In this document: in pieces, positions 55,050-63,075 of the stretch | Layout of the letters: every line of letters starts with the position of its first letter | How positions within the stretch are numbered: position 1 is the stretch's first letter | Origin: Methylobacterium oxalidis | GTDB taxonomy: Bacteria; Pseudomonadota; Alphaproteobacteria; Rhizobiales; Beijerinckiaceae | NCBI RefSeq assembly: GCF_007992195.1 | Contig: NZ_BJZU01000020.1 | Coordinates: 28,366-92,365 of the forward strand | Direction: 5' to 3' | Length of the DNA: 64,000 bases | Translations under genes and position numbers: made by a program | The notes under the pieces: generated by a model | Told to the model about the DNA's origin: nothing | Database searches by the model: none | The model's input: the letters and a program-made list of their open reading frames with translations, nothing else

Positions 55050-55614
55050 CGACGCCCTTTTGGCCGGCCTGGACGGCGAAGATCAACCAGGACCGCCCCG
55101 GCCGATGATGTTGCAGCGCAACACGAACGCTCGATGTCGAGCGCTGCGAATGGTCCCCCGCCGATCCGTACGAAAATGGACGAAATCGCCGTTGCCGAGT
55201 GACTTGAGCGGAGCGGCTGAGGCGATACGTGACCGTTCCCCCCCGACACAACTCTGCGTCGTCACCGGCCCTGCGTCATCCGACCGCAGTCCGGCGAACT
55301 CACGCCGCTATCCGCGGCGTTTGGCGGAATTCCGGCGACATTGCGGCCGAGCCTCAGTCCTGCCACGAAGCTCCGTGGTTGCCGAAACGCCGATCGGGAA
55401 AGCGGTTTGAAGCGAGTGACATAGAACGATCTCAGGGTCATCCTCGTTTTCGTTGAATTTTGAATGCCGAGCGCACCGTATTGCCCTGCACAATTTCTGC
55501 GGGTTGAAGCTCAGCATCTGCCATGCTCCCCTGATTGAGGAAGCGTTGCTTAGAGCGCTTCTCTGGAGGCTTGAAGTAATTCTTGCCAATAGCCTGCATT
55601 CTAGGAGAAGATTT
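55050..55614. other. 565-base non-coding region between the exporter operon and the peptide gene
   Basis: Divergent promoter region. It is visibly richer in A and T than the neighbouring genes, especially 55430-55615. I saw no second leader peptide on either strand and no gene worth calling. Two inverted repeats lie close to hlyD (separate entry). Confidence 0.6.
55110..55143. promoter_or_regulatory. Two adjacent inverted repeats upstream of the adaptor gene
   Basis: GTTGC-AGC-GCAAC at 55110-55122 is a perfect 5-bp repeat; CGCTCGA-TG-TCGAGCG at 55128-55143 is a perfect 7-bp repeat. They lie 60-95 bases before the hlyD start, where an operator could sit. Confidence 0.45.
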
Positions 55615-55842
55615 ATGTCGCAGAACTTCGACACCATCCGTGAGCTCGACGCTTCGGAACTGGATGAGGTCGGTGGTGGCCTCGATGTCGGCCTCGGCGT
55701 GGGCCTCGGCGTCGACGCCAGCCAGGAGCTCGGCGCCGTCTCGGGTGCGATCGATCAGGTCGGCGGCTTGGTAGGCGGTCTTCTCGGAACGGTCGGCGGC
55801 CTGCTCGGCGGTGTGACCGGAAGCGTCGGACTCAACAAGTAG
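55615..55842 (+). CDS. Double-glycine leader peptide, microcin/bacteriocin-like precursor
   Basis: A 75-residue precursor. The leader (1-22) has the pattern of class II bacteriocin leaders: spaced hydrophobics in TIRELDASELDEV and ending in GGG at 20-22. The predicted mature part (53 residues) has 17 Gly with many G-x-x-G and GG repeats (VGGLVGGLLGTVGGLLGGV), no Cys, and only one basic residue. A perfect AGGAG site at 55603-55607 with 7-base spacing fixes the start; the longer open frame from 55453 lacks one. Cleavage after G21 or G22 is likely. It is divergent from the C39 exporter, which is its probable processing enzyme. Confidence 0.8.
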   Translation: MSQNFDTIRELDASELDEVGGGLDVGLGVGLGVDASQELGAVSGAIDQVGGLVGGLLGTVGGLLGGVTGSVGLNK

Positions 55843-55854
55843 GCCGCGCGCCTC

Positions 55855-55880
55855 GGGTGGCCGGGTCACACCGGCCACCC
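55855..55880 (+). terminator. Hairpin after the peptide gene
   Basis: GGGTGGCCGG, GTCACA loop, CCGGCCACCC: a perfect 10-bp stem 12 bases after the stop codon. No T-run follows. It separates the peptide gene from the stress promoter of the next gene. Confidence 0.65.
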
Positions 55881-55914
55881 ATGCGGGCTGCGGAAGGGAT
55901 CTCGAGTCCCGTCC

Positions 55915-55939
55915 GGAACGGGTCCGTCACGGCCCCGTT
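55915..55939 (+). promoter_or_regulatory. Candidate sigma-EcfG (general stress) promoter
   Basis: GGAAC at 55915-55919 and CGTT at 55936-55939 are 16 bases apart. The DUF1206 gene starts 35 bases later. Confidence 0.7.
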
Positions 55940-55974
55940 ACTCATGCCTCCCAGGTGCCGGCCCGGAGGCCACG

Positions 55975-56826
55975 GTGTTTCACCCGGACGCCCCGAAACT
56001 CGAGTTGCTCGCCCGTCTCGGCTACGGCGCGCGCGGCATCGTCTACTGCCTCGTCGGGGGCCTCGCGGCTCTCGCCGCGATCGGCTCGGGAGGCCGAACC
56101 GGCGGCAGCAAGAGCGCGCTGGCGACGCTGCTCGGCCAGCCCTTCGGGCGGGCCTGGCTCGCCCTCATCGCGGCGGGCCTGATCGGGTTCGCGCTCTGGC
56201 GGGTGATCGAGGCGGTCACGGACGCGGACCGGCACGGCAACTCGGCGAAAGGGCTCGCGGTGCGCGCCGGCCACCTCGTCAGCGGCGTGGTCTACGGCGG
56301 CCTCGCCCTCTCGGCCGTCCGGCTCGCGGCCGGCAGCGGCGGTGGCGGGGACGACCGGGCGACGCAGGACTGGACGGCGTGGCTCCTCGCCAAGCCGCTC
56401 GGGCAAGTGCTCACCGGCCTCGTCGGCGCGGTCGTGATCGGCGTCGGCCTCGCCTACCTGCGCAAGGGCTGGAAGGGCGACGTGCTGCGGCGTCTCTCGC
56501 TGCCGACGGAAATCCACCGCTGGGCGGTACCGGTCGGGCGGCTTGGCTTCGCGGCGCGGGGCGTCGTCTTCGCCCTCATCGGCGCCTTCCTCATCCTGGC
56601 CGCCGTTCACAGCCGCTCGGCGGAGGCCAAGGGCCTCGGCGAGGCCCTCCAGTTCATCGGGCGGCAGCCCTTCGGCTGGGTGCTCCTCGGCGTGACCGCG
56701 GCGGGGCTGTTCGCCTTCGGCCTGTTCGGGCTGGTGCAGGCCCGCTACCGCCACATCGACGCGCCGGACGTGTCCGACGCCAAGGCGGCCCTGCGCAATG
56801 CCGCCGCCTCCCTGCCCCGGACCTGA
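55975..56826 (+). CDS. DUF1206 membrane protein, probably stress induced
   Basis: A 283-residue membrane protein with six spans in three related pairs, the DUF1206 layout (LLARLGYGARGIVYCLVGGL, then VRAGHLVSGVVYGGLALSA, then VGRLGFAARGVVFALIGAFL). The start is a GTG at 55975 with GGAGG at 55965-55969. Function of the family is unknown. An EcfG promoter directly upstream suggests general-stress expression, and a hairpin shields it from the peptide gene before it. Confidence 0.85.
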   Translation: MFHPDAPKLELLARLGYGARGIVYCLVGGLAALAAIGSGGRTGGSKSALATLLGQPFGRAWLALIAAGLIGFALWRVIEAVTDADRHGNSAKGLAVRAGHLVSGVVYGGLALSAVRLAAGSGGGGDDRATQDWTAWLLAKPLGQVLTGLVGAVVIGVGLAYLRKGWKGDVLRRLSLPTEIHRWAVPVGRLGFAARGVVFALIGAFLILAAVHSRSAEAKGLGEALQFIGRQPFGWVLLGVTAAGLFAFGLFGLVQARYRHIDAPDVSDAKAALRNAAASLPRT

Positions 56827-56853
56827 GCGCTTCATACCTCGAACGGGTGGTGC

Positions 56854-56885
56854 AAAAGGCGCCGCACCGACCGCGGCGGCCCTTT
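56854..56885 (+). terminator. Imperfect hairpin after DUF1206
   Basis: AAAAGGCGCCGC pairs imperfectly with GCGGCGGCCCTTT; it ends in a short T-run. It sits between the DUF1206 and PsiF genes. Confidence 0.4.
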
Positions 56886-56943
56886 GCGGAGACCGGAGTC
56901 CGTGCTCCTCTCGTCCGATTGATCCGGTCGAGAGGAGACGATC

Positions 56944-57189
56944 ATGCGCGCCGTGTCCGTTGCCGTTCTGGTGCTGGCCCTGTCCGGTCACGCGATGGCC
57001 GCCGAGGGCACCTGCAAGGCCCGGGCGACCGAGAAGAAGCTCGCGGGCGCCGCGCTCAACAGCTTCATGAAGAAGTGTGAGAGCGACGCCCAGACGACCT
57101 GCGACACTGCCGCGGGTGACAAGAAGCTCGCCGGCGCCGCCAAGAGCAGCTTCACCAAGAAGTGCGTGATCGACGCTGTCGGCACCTGA
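56944..57189 (+). CDS. psiF: PsiF-family secreted protein
   Basis: An 81-residue exported protein with a signal peptide (1-20, ending AMAAEG) and two PsiF repeats, each of the form K-K-L-x-G-x-A with SF-KKC (EKKLAGAALNSFMKKCESDA and DKKLAGAAKSSFTKKC). PsiF is named after phosphate starvation induction in E. coli, but its function is not known. No clear Pho box is seen in the 117 bases upstream. A perfect 7-bp inverted repeat at 57228-57245 covers the convergent 5-FCL stop. Confidence 0.85.
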   Translation: MRAVSVAVLVLALSGHAMAAEGTCKARATEKKLAGAALNSFMKKCESDAQTTCDTAAGDKKLAGAAKSSFTKKCVIDAVGT

Positions 57190-57229
57190 GAACGGAGACC
57201 GGACGCCGGCTCGGCCGACGCCGAAGCGA

Positions 57230-57862
57230 TCACCCCTCGGTGATCACCCGGTCGAGCGCGATGTCGTGCGGTTGCGGATAGATCGTGTCGAGCCGCCCGA
57301 GGGAGAAGCCGACGCCGATCGTCCGCGGCCGAGCCGGCATCGCGGCGATGGTCCGGTCGTAGAACCCGCCGCCGTAGCCGAGGCGATAGCCCTGCCCGTC
57401 GAAGCCGACGAGGGGTACGACGAGGAGTTCCGGCTGAACGGGCTCGCCCGCCTCGGGCGTCGGGATGTTCCAGATGCCCTGGGTCATCAGGCTGCCGGGC
57501 GTCCACTCCCGGAAGACGAGAGGCTCGCCCTTCGCGACGATCACCGGCAGGGCGAGGTGCGCCCCCTGCTCCCGCAGGGCCGCCATCACGCCGCGCGGGT
57601 CGTACTCGCCCCGGAACGGCCAGTAGAAGCCGATCAGCCCGCAACCGCTCGCCTGCACCGCCTGCGCCAGGGTGAGATCGATCTGGCGGCTGCAGGCGAT
57701 CCGGTCCTCGGACGGGATCGCGACGCGCCGCGCGATGAGGGCGGAGCGCGTCTCCTTGCGCCAGGCGCGGACGGTCGGCCAGTCGGCACCCGCCTCCGGA
57801 CGGGGCGGCAGCTCGTCCGGCGCCTCCAAACCGGGCCGGGAATCCTCGGACAGGTCACCCAT
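57230..57862 (-). CDS. 5-formyltetrahydrofolate cyclo-ligase
   Basis: A 210-residue ATP-dependent enzyme that turns 5-formyl-THF into 5,10-methenyl-THF. The family sequence is clear: the N-terminal RKETRSALIARR, GFYWPFRGEYDPRGV, and the ATP-binding C-terminal PLVGFDGQGYRLGYGGGFYD. The start at 57862 has a GGAGGGG site; the frame is open a little further. In a methylotroph folate interconversion is central, but the gene is universal. Confidence 0.93.
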   Translation of the reverse strand: MGDLSEDSRPGLEAPDELPPRPEAGADWPTVRAWRKETRSALIARRVAIPSEDRIACSRQIDLTLAQAVQASGCGLIGFYWPFRGEYDPRGVMAALREQGAHLALPVIVAKGEPLVFREWTPGSLMTQGIWNIPTPEAGEPVQPELLVVPLVGFDGQGYRLGYGGGFYDRTIAAMPARPRTIGVGFSLGRLDTIYPQPHDIALDRVITEG

Positions 57863-57931
57863 CACGCCCCTCCACTCCGCCGCCATCGGCACTCAGGGAC
57901 GGCCCCGCGGGGCCGTGTTCGGTCAAGCGCG

Positions 57932-58258
57932 TCACTGGCCGCCGAAGGCCCGCAGGGGACGGCCGGCCTCGGACCGGTGCACCATCTCGGCCGTGCCGGC
58001 CTCCGGGTCGATCGCCGCGAGCCGCGGCCCCACCGCCGAGTGCAAGGACATCTCGCTGCGGTCGAGGACGAGGTTCACCCGCTCGCACCACTCGCTGCCG
58101 GGCACGTGCGACGCCTCGGCCTCGCGGACGGCCTCGAGCAGCACGGCGCGCATCTCCATCAGGAGTTGAGGCGTCAGGGGCGGCCGGGTCTTGGCGGCGT
58201 AGGCCCCGGCGATGATGTCCGCCCACTCGTCCGCCGACCGTGTCCGTTGCGCGCTCAT
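57932..58258 (-). CDS. Hypothetical cytoplasmic protein, 108 residues
   Basis: A small soluble protein with no signal peptide: [20 protein letters not shown], then a helix-rich middle ([20 protein letters not shown]). No recognised domain. It lies 69 bases upstream of the cyclo-ligase gene in the same direction and could be its operon partner. Confidence 0.6.
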   Translation of the reverse strand: MSAQRTRSADEWADIIAGAYAAKTRPPLTPQLLMEMRAVLLEAVREAEASHVPGSEWCERVNLVLDRSEMSLHSAVGPRLAAIDPEAGTAEMVHRSEAGRPLRAFGGQ

Positions 58259-58578
58259 GGCGGGCCACCTCGCTGTCGTCTGGCACGACGCTCGGCCCCG
58301 GCCCGCGAAGCGGACCGGAACGAGAGGACGGTAGCATTCCGCCGAGCAGTGGAACAGGGAATCCGAGGTCTGCGGCGAGATTTCGGAATACAGATCTGTG
58401 CCGAATGCTCGGACAGCGCTCCTGCAGACTGTCGAGCTGGAGGGATCGACCGGCCGGCCGCCGACCGTCCGCGAGCGTACCTTGCGCCGAACCGTGTGGA
58501 CCCGCCGCGAGCGCGCTTCCGCCGCCGGCGGAATCCGGGCAGGTTGTCGGCAGTCGGCATGGACAGAAGGCGCTCCGC
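58259..58578. other. 320-base intergenic region
   Basis: Divergent region between the hypothetical protein and the collagen-like protein. I see no gene, and two GGAAC elements (about 58317 and 58352) have no partner CGTT at the right distance. Confidence 0.55.
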
Positions 58579-59316
58579 ATGAGGCGGCAAGGACCCGGGC
58601 CGCGGCGGCTGGTGCTCGCCCTGTTCCTGCAGGCGGGCGTCCTCGTGGGCCCGGCGCAGGCGGAGATCCGGGTGCTGGCGGCCAAGATCACCGGCGGCGA
58701 GCTCTGGGTTCTCGGCTCCGCCGACGCGGTCGAGGCCGAGATCACGCTGGACGAACGCTTCACCGGCAAGACCGACAAGAGCGGCAATTTCGAGTTCCGG
58801 CTCGTCTATCACCCGGCGAGTTGCATCGTGACCCTGCGGGCTCGTCAGCAGGAGCGCGCGGCGGTCGTCGGCGAGTGCGGGCAGCAGGGTCCGCCGGGGC
58901 CCGTGGGACCGGCAGGGCCCGCGGGACCGCCCGGTCCGAGTGCGACCGCGGCGGAGACCGTGGCCGGGCCGCCGGGCCCGCCCGGGCCTCAGGGCCCGCA
59001 GGGCCCCCCCGGCGAGGCCGGAGCGACAGGACCGGCCGGGCCGCCGGGCCCCGCGGGGAGCCTCGGTCCTCCCGGAACCCAGGGGCTGCGCGGTGAGCCC
59101 GGGCCGGCCGGTCCGCCCGGTCCGCCCGGCGAGACCGGCCCGGCCGGACAGCCGGGCAAGGTCGGTCCGCGCGGGCCGGCCGGGCCGCCGGGGCCGCGCG
59201 GCGTGGTCGGGGGCCGAGGCGGCCAGGAACCGGAGCGGGGACGCTCGCGAAGCGCTCCGGAGGATCCGATCCCCCTTCAGCCACCGGGCGCGGCGGCGCC
59301 GGAGGAGCCCTATTGA
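58579..59316 (+). CDS. Secreted collagen-like protein
   Basis: A 245-residue exported protein: signal peptide about 1-28 (ends AQAEIR), a small beta-rich domain (29-100, containing [20 protein letters not shown], like a carboxypeptidase regulatory fold), then collagen-like Gly-X-Y repeats from 101 to about 214. There are seven perfect triplets, an eight-residue break (ATAAETVA), then about 27 more, mostly GPP, GPA and GPQ. A disordered acidic/basic tail follows. Bacterial collagens form triple helices and usually act at the cell surface. Start ATG at 58579. Confidence 0.88.
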   Translation: MRRQGPGPRRLVLALFLQAGVLVGPAQAEIRVLAAKITGGELWVLGSADAVEAEITLDERFTGKTDKSGNFEFRLVYHPASCIVTLRARQQERAAVVGECGQQGPPGPVGPAGPAGPPGPSATAAETVAGPPGPPGPQGPQGPPGEAGATGPAGPPGPAGSLGPPGTQGLRGEPGPAGPPGPPGETGPAGQPGKVGPRGPAGPPGPRGVVGGRGGQEPERGRSRSAPEDPIPLQPPGAAAPEEPY

Positions 59317-59421
59317 GGCCCGGAAGCCGCCCTTCGCAGCGGCCCGCGTCCACCGGTCCGACTTGCCTCCCCGCCCCGAGCGCAGCCTACTCACGAGAGT
59401 GCCGATGACGGGGGAGCATCC

Positions 59422-60270
59422 GTGACCCGAGCCCTGACCGCAATGCCCGTGCGCGCCGCTGGCGCGATCCGGCTCTCCCTCGCCTCATCCCCGCTCGGCC
59501 GCCTCCGTCTGCCCGCGCATCTCGCGGCGGGTCTTCTCGCCTGCCTGACGGCGACCCTGCCGGCGCGGGCGATCGACGGGGGTGCCTCGCCGGGACGACG
59601 GGACGCCCTGGCTCAGGCGACGGTCGGCATCGGCACGGTGACCCGGCCCGACGACACCTATCGGCTGACCCGTTGCTCGGGCGTCCTGATCGGCACCGAC
59701 CTCGTGCTCACAGCGGCGCACTGCCTGAACGGCGATCCCCTCGGCGCGATCGTCATGTTCTACCGCGGCAGCGCGGCGGTGCGCCCGGTCTACACGGCCC
59801 GCGTCGTCGCCCGCTACAGCCCGGACCCGGGCGAGCTGAGCGCGAGCGCGGCGGGCATCACCCTGGCGGACCTCTCCCTCGACATCGCGGTCCTGCGCCT
59901 GTCCGCCCCGGTGCGCGACCGGGTCCCCGTGCCCCTCGCCGCGAGCCCGCAGCGGGTGCCGGCCGCCCTGCGGATGGCGGGCGTCGGCCTGTCGCGGCGC
60001 GGCGCCGGACATCTGCGCACCGCCCGCCTCGTCCCGCTCGCCGCCACCAGCACGGGGCTCACGATCGCGCGGGTCGACGGGGCCCGCGTCTGCGTCGGCG
60101 ATTCCGGCGGTCCCGTGGTGGCGCAGGACCGGCGCGGCCTCTTCGTCTGGGGCGTCGCCAGCGCGGTGATCACCTCGCGCGCGCCCTGCGGAAGTCTCGT
60201 CGTGGTCGCGCCGGCCGCACAGGTCTTCGGCGCCCGCGCCGAGCGTCGCCTCGCCGCGACCGGTCCCTGA
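59422..60270 (+). CDS. Secreted trypsin-like serine protease
   Basis: A 282-residue S1 protease. A long N-terminal segment with a signal peptide (cleavage near ARAIDG, residue 49-54) is followed directly by the mature domain, whose IDGG start resembles activated IVGG N termini. The catalytic triad is intact: His100 (TAAHC), Asp154 (LDIAVLRL) and Ser228 (GDSGGP). The start is a GTG at 59422 behind GGGGGAG. It may act at the surface along with the adjacent collagen-like protein, but that is inference. Confidence 0.9.
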   Translation: MTRALTAMPVRAAGAIRLSLASSPLGRLRLPAHLAAGLLACLTATLPARAIDGGASPGRRDALAQATVGIGTVTRPDDTYRLTRCSGVLIGTDLVLTAAHCLNGDPLGAIVMFYRGSAAVRPVYTARVVARYSPDPGELSASAAGITLADLSLDIAVLRLSAPVRDRVPVPLAASPQRVPAALRMAGVGLSRRGAGHLRTARLVPLAATSTGLTIARVDGARVCVGDSGGPVVAQDRRGLFVWGVASAVITSRAPCGSLVVVAPAAQVFGARAERRLAATGP

Positions 60271-60417
60271 ACGAGGCCGACATCCGAAGTCTGGACACGT
60301 CTTGAGGCGGAACCTGTTAAGCCTACGGCGATTTCCTCGACGCTGGCTCACACCGTTTAACCGGCCCTGAACAGCTTGCTCCCCCTACTCGCTCAACTGA
60401 GAAGAGGGAGTGCGACT

Positions 60418-61476
60418 TTGCTGACCGGGGTGGTTGTGCTCGTCAGCGATCAGCCCGCCCGCAGCGCGCCGCTGGCCGACGCCCTGCAGGGTGTCGCCAT
60501 GTGCGAGCTCGTGGGTTTCGAGGTCGACTGGTCGACCTACGCCAACGCCGTCGCCGTGGTGACCGACGTCGATCTCGCGCGGCCGGCGGCGATGCAATGC
60601 CTGCTCGGCTTGCGCAGGCAGCCCTGGGCGGAGGCGCGCCCGCTGCTCTGCATCACTCACCGCACCTCGGACAAGGCCCTGCGGCAGGCGCAGGTCCTCG
60701 GCGCGAGCGCCTGCCTGCCCTATTACACGGAGCCGCACGTCGTCGTGACGGCTCTCCTCAACCTGATCAACCCGAACGAGGGCGCGCTCAACGCCACCGT
60801 CCGCCAATGCGCCGAGCGCGCGGGCGCGGTCCTGACCACCCTCTTCTCGGCTGCCGGAACGAGCGGGCGCGTCGATCTCCAGGCGATCGACAATTGCGTC
60901 GATCCGATGCTTCTCGCCCTCAGCGACGGCGGCCTCGCCCGCTGGCTCAACACCATCCGGGCGCACGACAACGCGACCTACCAGCACTCGCTCGTGGTGG
61001 CCGGGCTCGCCGCGCAGTTCGCCACGCATATCGGTTTTCCGGAGGCGCAGCGGCAGCGCCTCGTCCGGGCCGCCCTGGTGCACGACGTCGGCAAGGCGCG
61101 GATCCCGCGCGCCCTCCTCCTCAAGCGAGGCTCCCTCGAGCCCGAGGAGGCGGTCATCATGCGGACCCATGCCGTCCTCGGCTACGAGATCCTGAAGGCC
61201 AGCAGCGGCTCGGACCCGGCCATGCTCGACGCGGTCCGCCACCATCACGAGATGATCGACGGCAGCGGATATCCTGACGGGATCAGCGGCGACGCGATCA
61301 GCGACGTCGTCCGCTTCCTCACGATCTGCGACATCTACGCCGCGCTGACCGAGCGCCGCTCCTACAAGCCGGCCCTCTCGCCGACCGAGGCCATGGTCAT
61401 TCTGCAGGGCATGCAGGGCAAGATCGAGCCCCGGTTCGTCCAGGCGTTCGGCAAGGCGGTCGCGCAGGCGGCTTGA
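60418..61476 (+). CDS. HD-GYP-type phosphohydrolase with receiver-like N terminus
   Basis: A 352-residue protein related to the HD-GYP protein at 34686. The N-terminal 130 residues resemble a receiver (VVVLVSDQPARSAPLADALQ, then YANAVAVVTDVDLARP) with no clear phosphorylation site. The HD domain has HD at 222-223 (VHDVGKARIPRALL), HHHEMIDGSGYPDG with GYP at 284-286, and LTICDIYAALTERRSYKP. It likely degrades cyclic di-GMP, or a related dinucleotide. The best start is a TTG at 60418 with GGGAG at 60406-60410; a TTG at 60376 is possible. Confidence 0.82.
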   Translation: MLTGVVVLVSDQPARSAPLADALQGVAMCELVGFEVDWSTYANAVAVVTDVDLARPAAMQCLLGLRRQPWAEARPLLCITHRTSDKALRQAQVLGASACLPYYTEPHVVVTALLNLINPNEGALNATVRQCAERAGAVLTTLFSAAGTSGRVDLQAIDNCVDPMLLALSDGGLARWLNTIRAHDNATYQHSLVVAGLAAQFATHIGFPEAQRQRLVRAALVHDVGKARIPRALLLKRGSLEPEEAVIMRTHAVLGYEILKASSGSDPAMLDAVRHHHEMIDGSGYPDGISGDAISDVVRFLTICDIYAALTERRSYKPALSPTEAMVILQGMQGKIEPRFVQAFGKAVAQAA

Positions 61477-61677
61477 GGCGACGCGGCCCGCCATGCCTAA
61501 GATTTCCTTAAATTTGAGGCTGCCTCATCCGCACAAAAATACCGAGAAGAACTGAATTCTGGGCGTCGACGCCTCTAGAGACCGGATTTCCAGGTGGAAA
61601 GGCGCGCATCTGACGGTTTTTAATCAATTCGCAAGTCGCCCCCGCGACAGTCGGTGGGCTGTCAACAGGACGTCCGC

Positions 61678-62754
61678 ATGCTTGCGCTGAGTTCCGTGGT
61701 GAACGATGTCGAGGGCGCCATCGCGAGTGGCGATCCGACCAAGCGCATGACCATGCTGCGGCAGATGACCGGCCTGTTCACGGCGCAGGCACCGCGGCTG
61801 AACGAGGACCAGATCGGCGCCTTCGACGAGGTGATCCTGCGGCTCTCGCGCGACATCGAGACCCGGGCCCGCGCCGAGTTGTCGGCGAGCCTCGCGGAGG
61901 TGGCGAACGCCCCGCGCCGGGTGGTGCGCAACCTCGCCTACGATCCATCCGCGGAGGTGGCCGGCCCCGTCCTCGAGCGCTCGACCCGCCTTGAGGAGAG
62001 CGATCTCGTCCAGATCGCGAGCGGCGCCGGCCAGCAGCACCTGATGGCGCTCTCGCGCCGGAGCACCCTGGCCGAGCGCGTCACGGACGTCATCGTCTCC
62101 CGCGGCAACGATCAGGTCGTGCGCAGCGTCGCCGGCAACCAGGGCGCCCGGTTCTCGGCCGGCGGCTTCCAGATCCTGACGACGCGCGCCCAGCAGGATG
62201 CCGAGCTCGGCCGCGTTCTGACGCAGCGCTCCGACGTGCCGGAGGCACAGCGGGCGCAGCTCGTCGCCATTGCCCGCGAGCGCGCCCGGCAGGCGTTGGC
62301 AGCGGAGTTCGGTGAGAACGCCGCGGCGCAGGCGACCCTGTCGGTCGCCTCGTCCATGACCGAGCCGCCCGTCGATCTGACACCCGCCGAGGTGGCGGTC
62401 GCCTGCCACGCCAAGTACGGCCTCGACGAGGGGGCGGTGCAGACCTGGCTGACCTCCGGCCAGACCACCTACGCGCTGGTGGCTCTGGCGAAGCTCGCGG
62501 GCGTTCCCTCCGCGATCGCCCTCAACGCGCATGCGGCGCCGACCACGGACCCGCTTCTGTTTCTGGTGCGCTCCGTCCGCTTCGGCTGGAAGACCCTCAA
62601 GCTCTTCCTCGCAAGCAGGCCGGAGGGAATGCCGAACGCGGAGGCGCTGCAGAGCGCGTTCCAGGCCTTTCAGGACCTCTCCGTCGCGACGGCGCAGCGC
62701 GTGGTGCGCTTCACCGCGGCCCGCGAGAAGCTGGAACAGCCGAGCGCCGCCTGA
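61678..62754 (+). CDS. DUF2336 protein
   Basis: A 358-residue soluble protein with an alphaproteobacterial DUF2336 pattern: a helical repeat domain (LRLSRDIETRARAELSASLA, then APRRVVRNLAYDPSAEVAGP, then DVIVSRGNDQVVRSVAGNQG) reminiscent of HEAT-like or PAL-type repeats. The function of the family is unknown. ACAGGA lies 8 bases before the ATG at 61678. The 200 bases upstream are AT-rich, likely a promoter. It lies between an HD-GYP and a GGDEF-EAL gene, so a cyclic-di-GMP link is possible. Confidence 0.82.
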   Translation: MLALSSVVNDVEGAIASGDPTKRMTMLRQMTGLFTAQAPRLNEDQIGAFDEVILRLSRDIETRARAELSASLAEVANAPRRVVRNLAYDPSAEVAGPVLERSTRLEESDLVQIASGAGQQHLMALSRRSTLAERVTDVIVSRGNDQVVRSVAGNQGARFSAGGFQILTTRAQQDAELGRVLTQRSDVPEAQRAQLVAIARERARQALAAEFGENAAAQATLSVASSMTEPPVDLTPAEVAVACHAKYGLDEGAVQTWLTSGQTTYALVALAKLAGVPSAIALNAHAAPTTDPLLFLVRSVRFGWKTLKLFLASRPEGMPNAEALQSAFQAFQDLSVATAQRVVRFTAAREKLEQPSAA

Positions 62755-63075
62755 GCGCGCTCGAAGTCCCGAGGCGGCGCAGCCGGGGAACAACCCTCGG
62801 CGGTCGGGTATCGGCAACCCCACGCCCCTGATTCGCCGTCCTCCTGGAGCGCCGACTGTGAGCGATGGCCTGGCCGGCCCAGCCCTGATCCGACTCGTCG
62901 GTCTGGCGGCGCTCGCCGGCTGGACCGCGAGCCTCGCTCTCTTCCGGGCTTCCCTCCGCCATCGACCGCCTGCACGCGGTCGCCCTCCTCAACGGGGCGG
63001 CCGGGATCCTCGGCCGCCGCCTGCCTCGCCCGTGATGGCCGCCGTGCTCGCCGTGAGCTGACGCGCGGCGCCGCC
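62755..63075. other. 321-base region between DUF2336 and EAL genes
   Basis: Contains only the doubtful small open frame at 62858-63061. No promoter of known type or hairpin is convincing. Confidence 0.5.
62858..63061 (+). CDS. Doubtful small membrane protein, possibly frameshifted
   Basis: A 67-residue frame from a GTG at 62858: one hydrophobic segment (ALIRLVGLAALAGWTASLAL) and then a low-complexity Arg/Pro tail that looks out of frame. In the next frame the tail reads IDRLHAVALLNGAAGILGRR before a stop, which looks more protein-like. A one-base frameshift near 62945-62960 would join the two into a protein of about 55 residues. No family is recognised. Confidence 0.25.
   Translation: MSDGLAGPALIRLVGLAALAGWTASLALFRASLRHRPPARGRPPQRGGRDPRPPPASPVMAAVLAVS

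Noticed and set aside
55453..55614. N-terminal extension of the peptide precursor from 55453.
   Set aside because: No ribosome binding site there, while AGGAG lies exactly before 55615, and double-glycine leaders start where the shorter frame starts.
58890..59220. Repetitive GC-rich DNA.
   Set aside because: Explained by the Gly-X-Y codons of the collagen-like protein.
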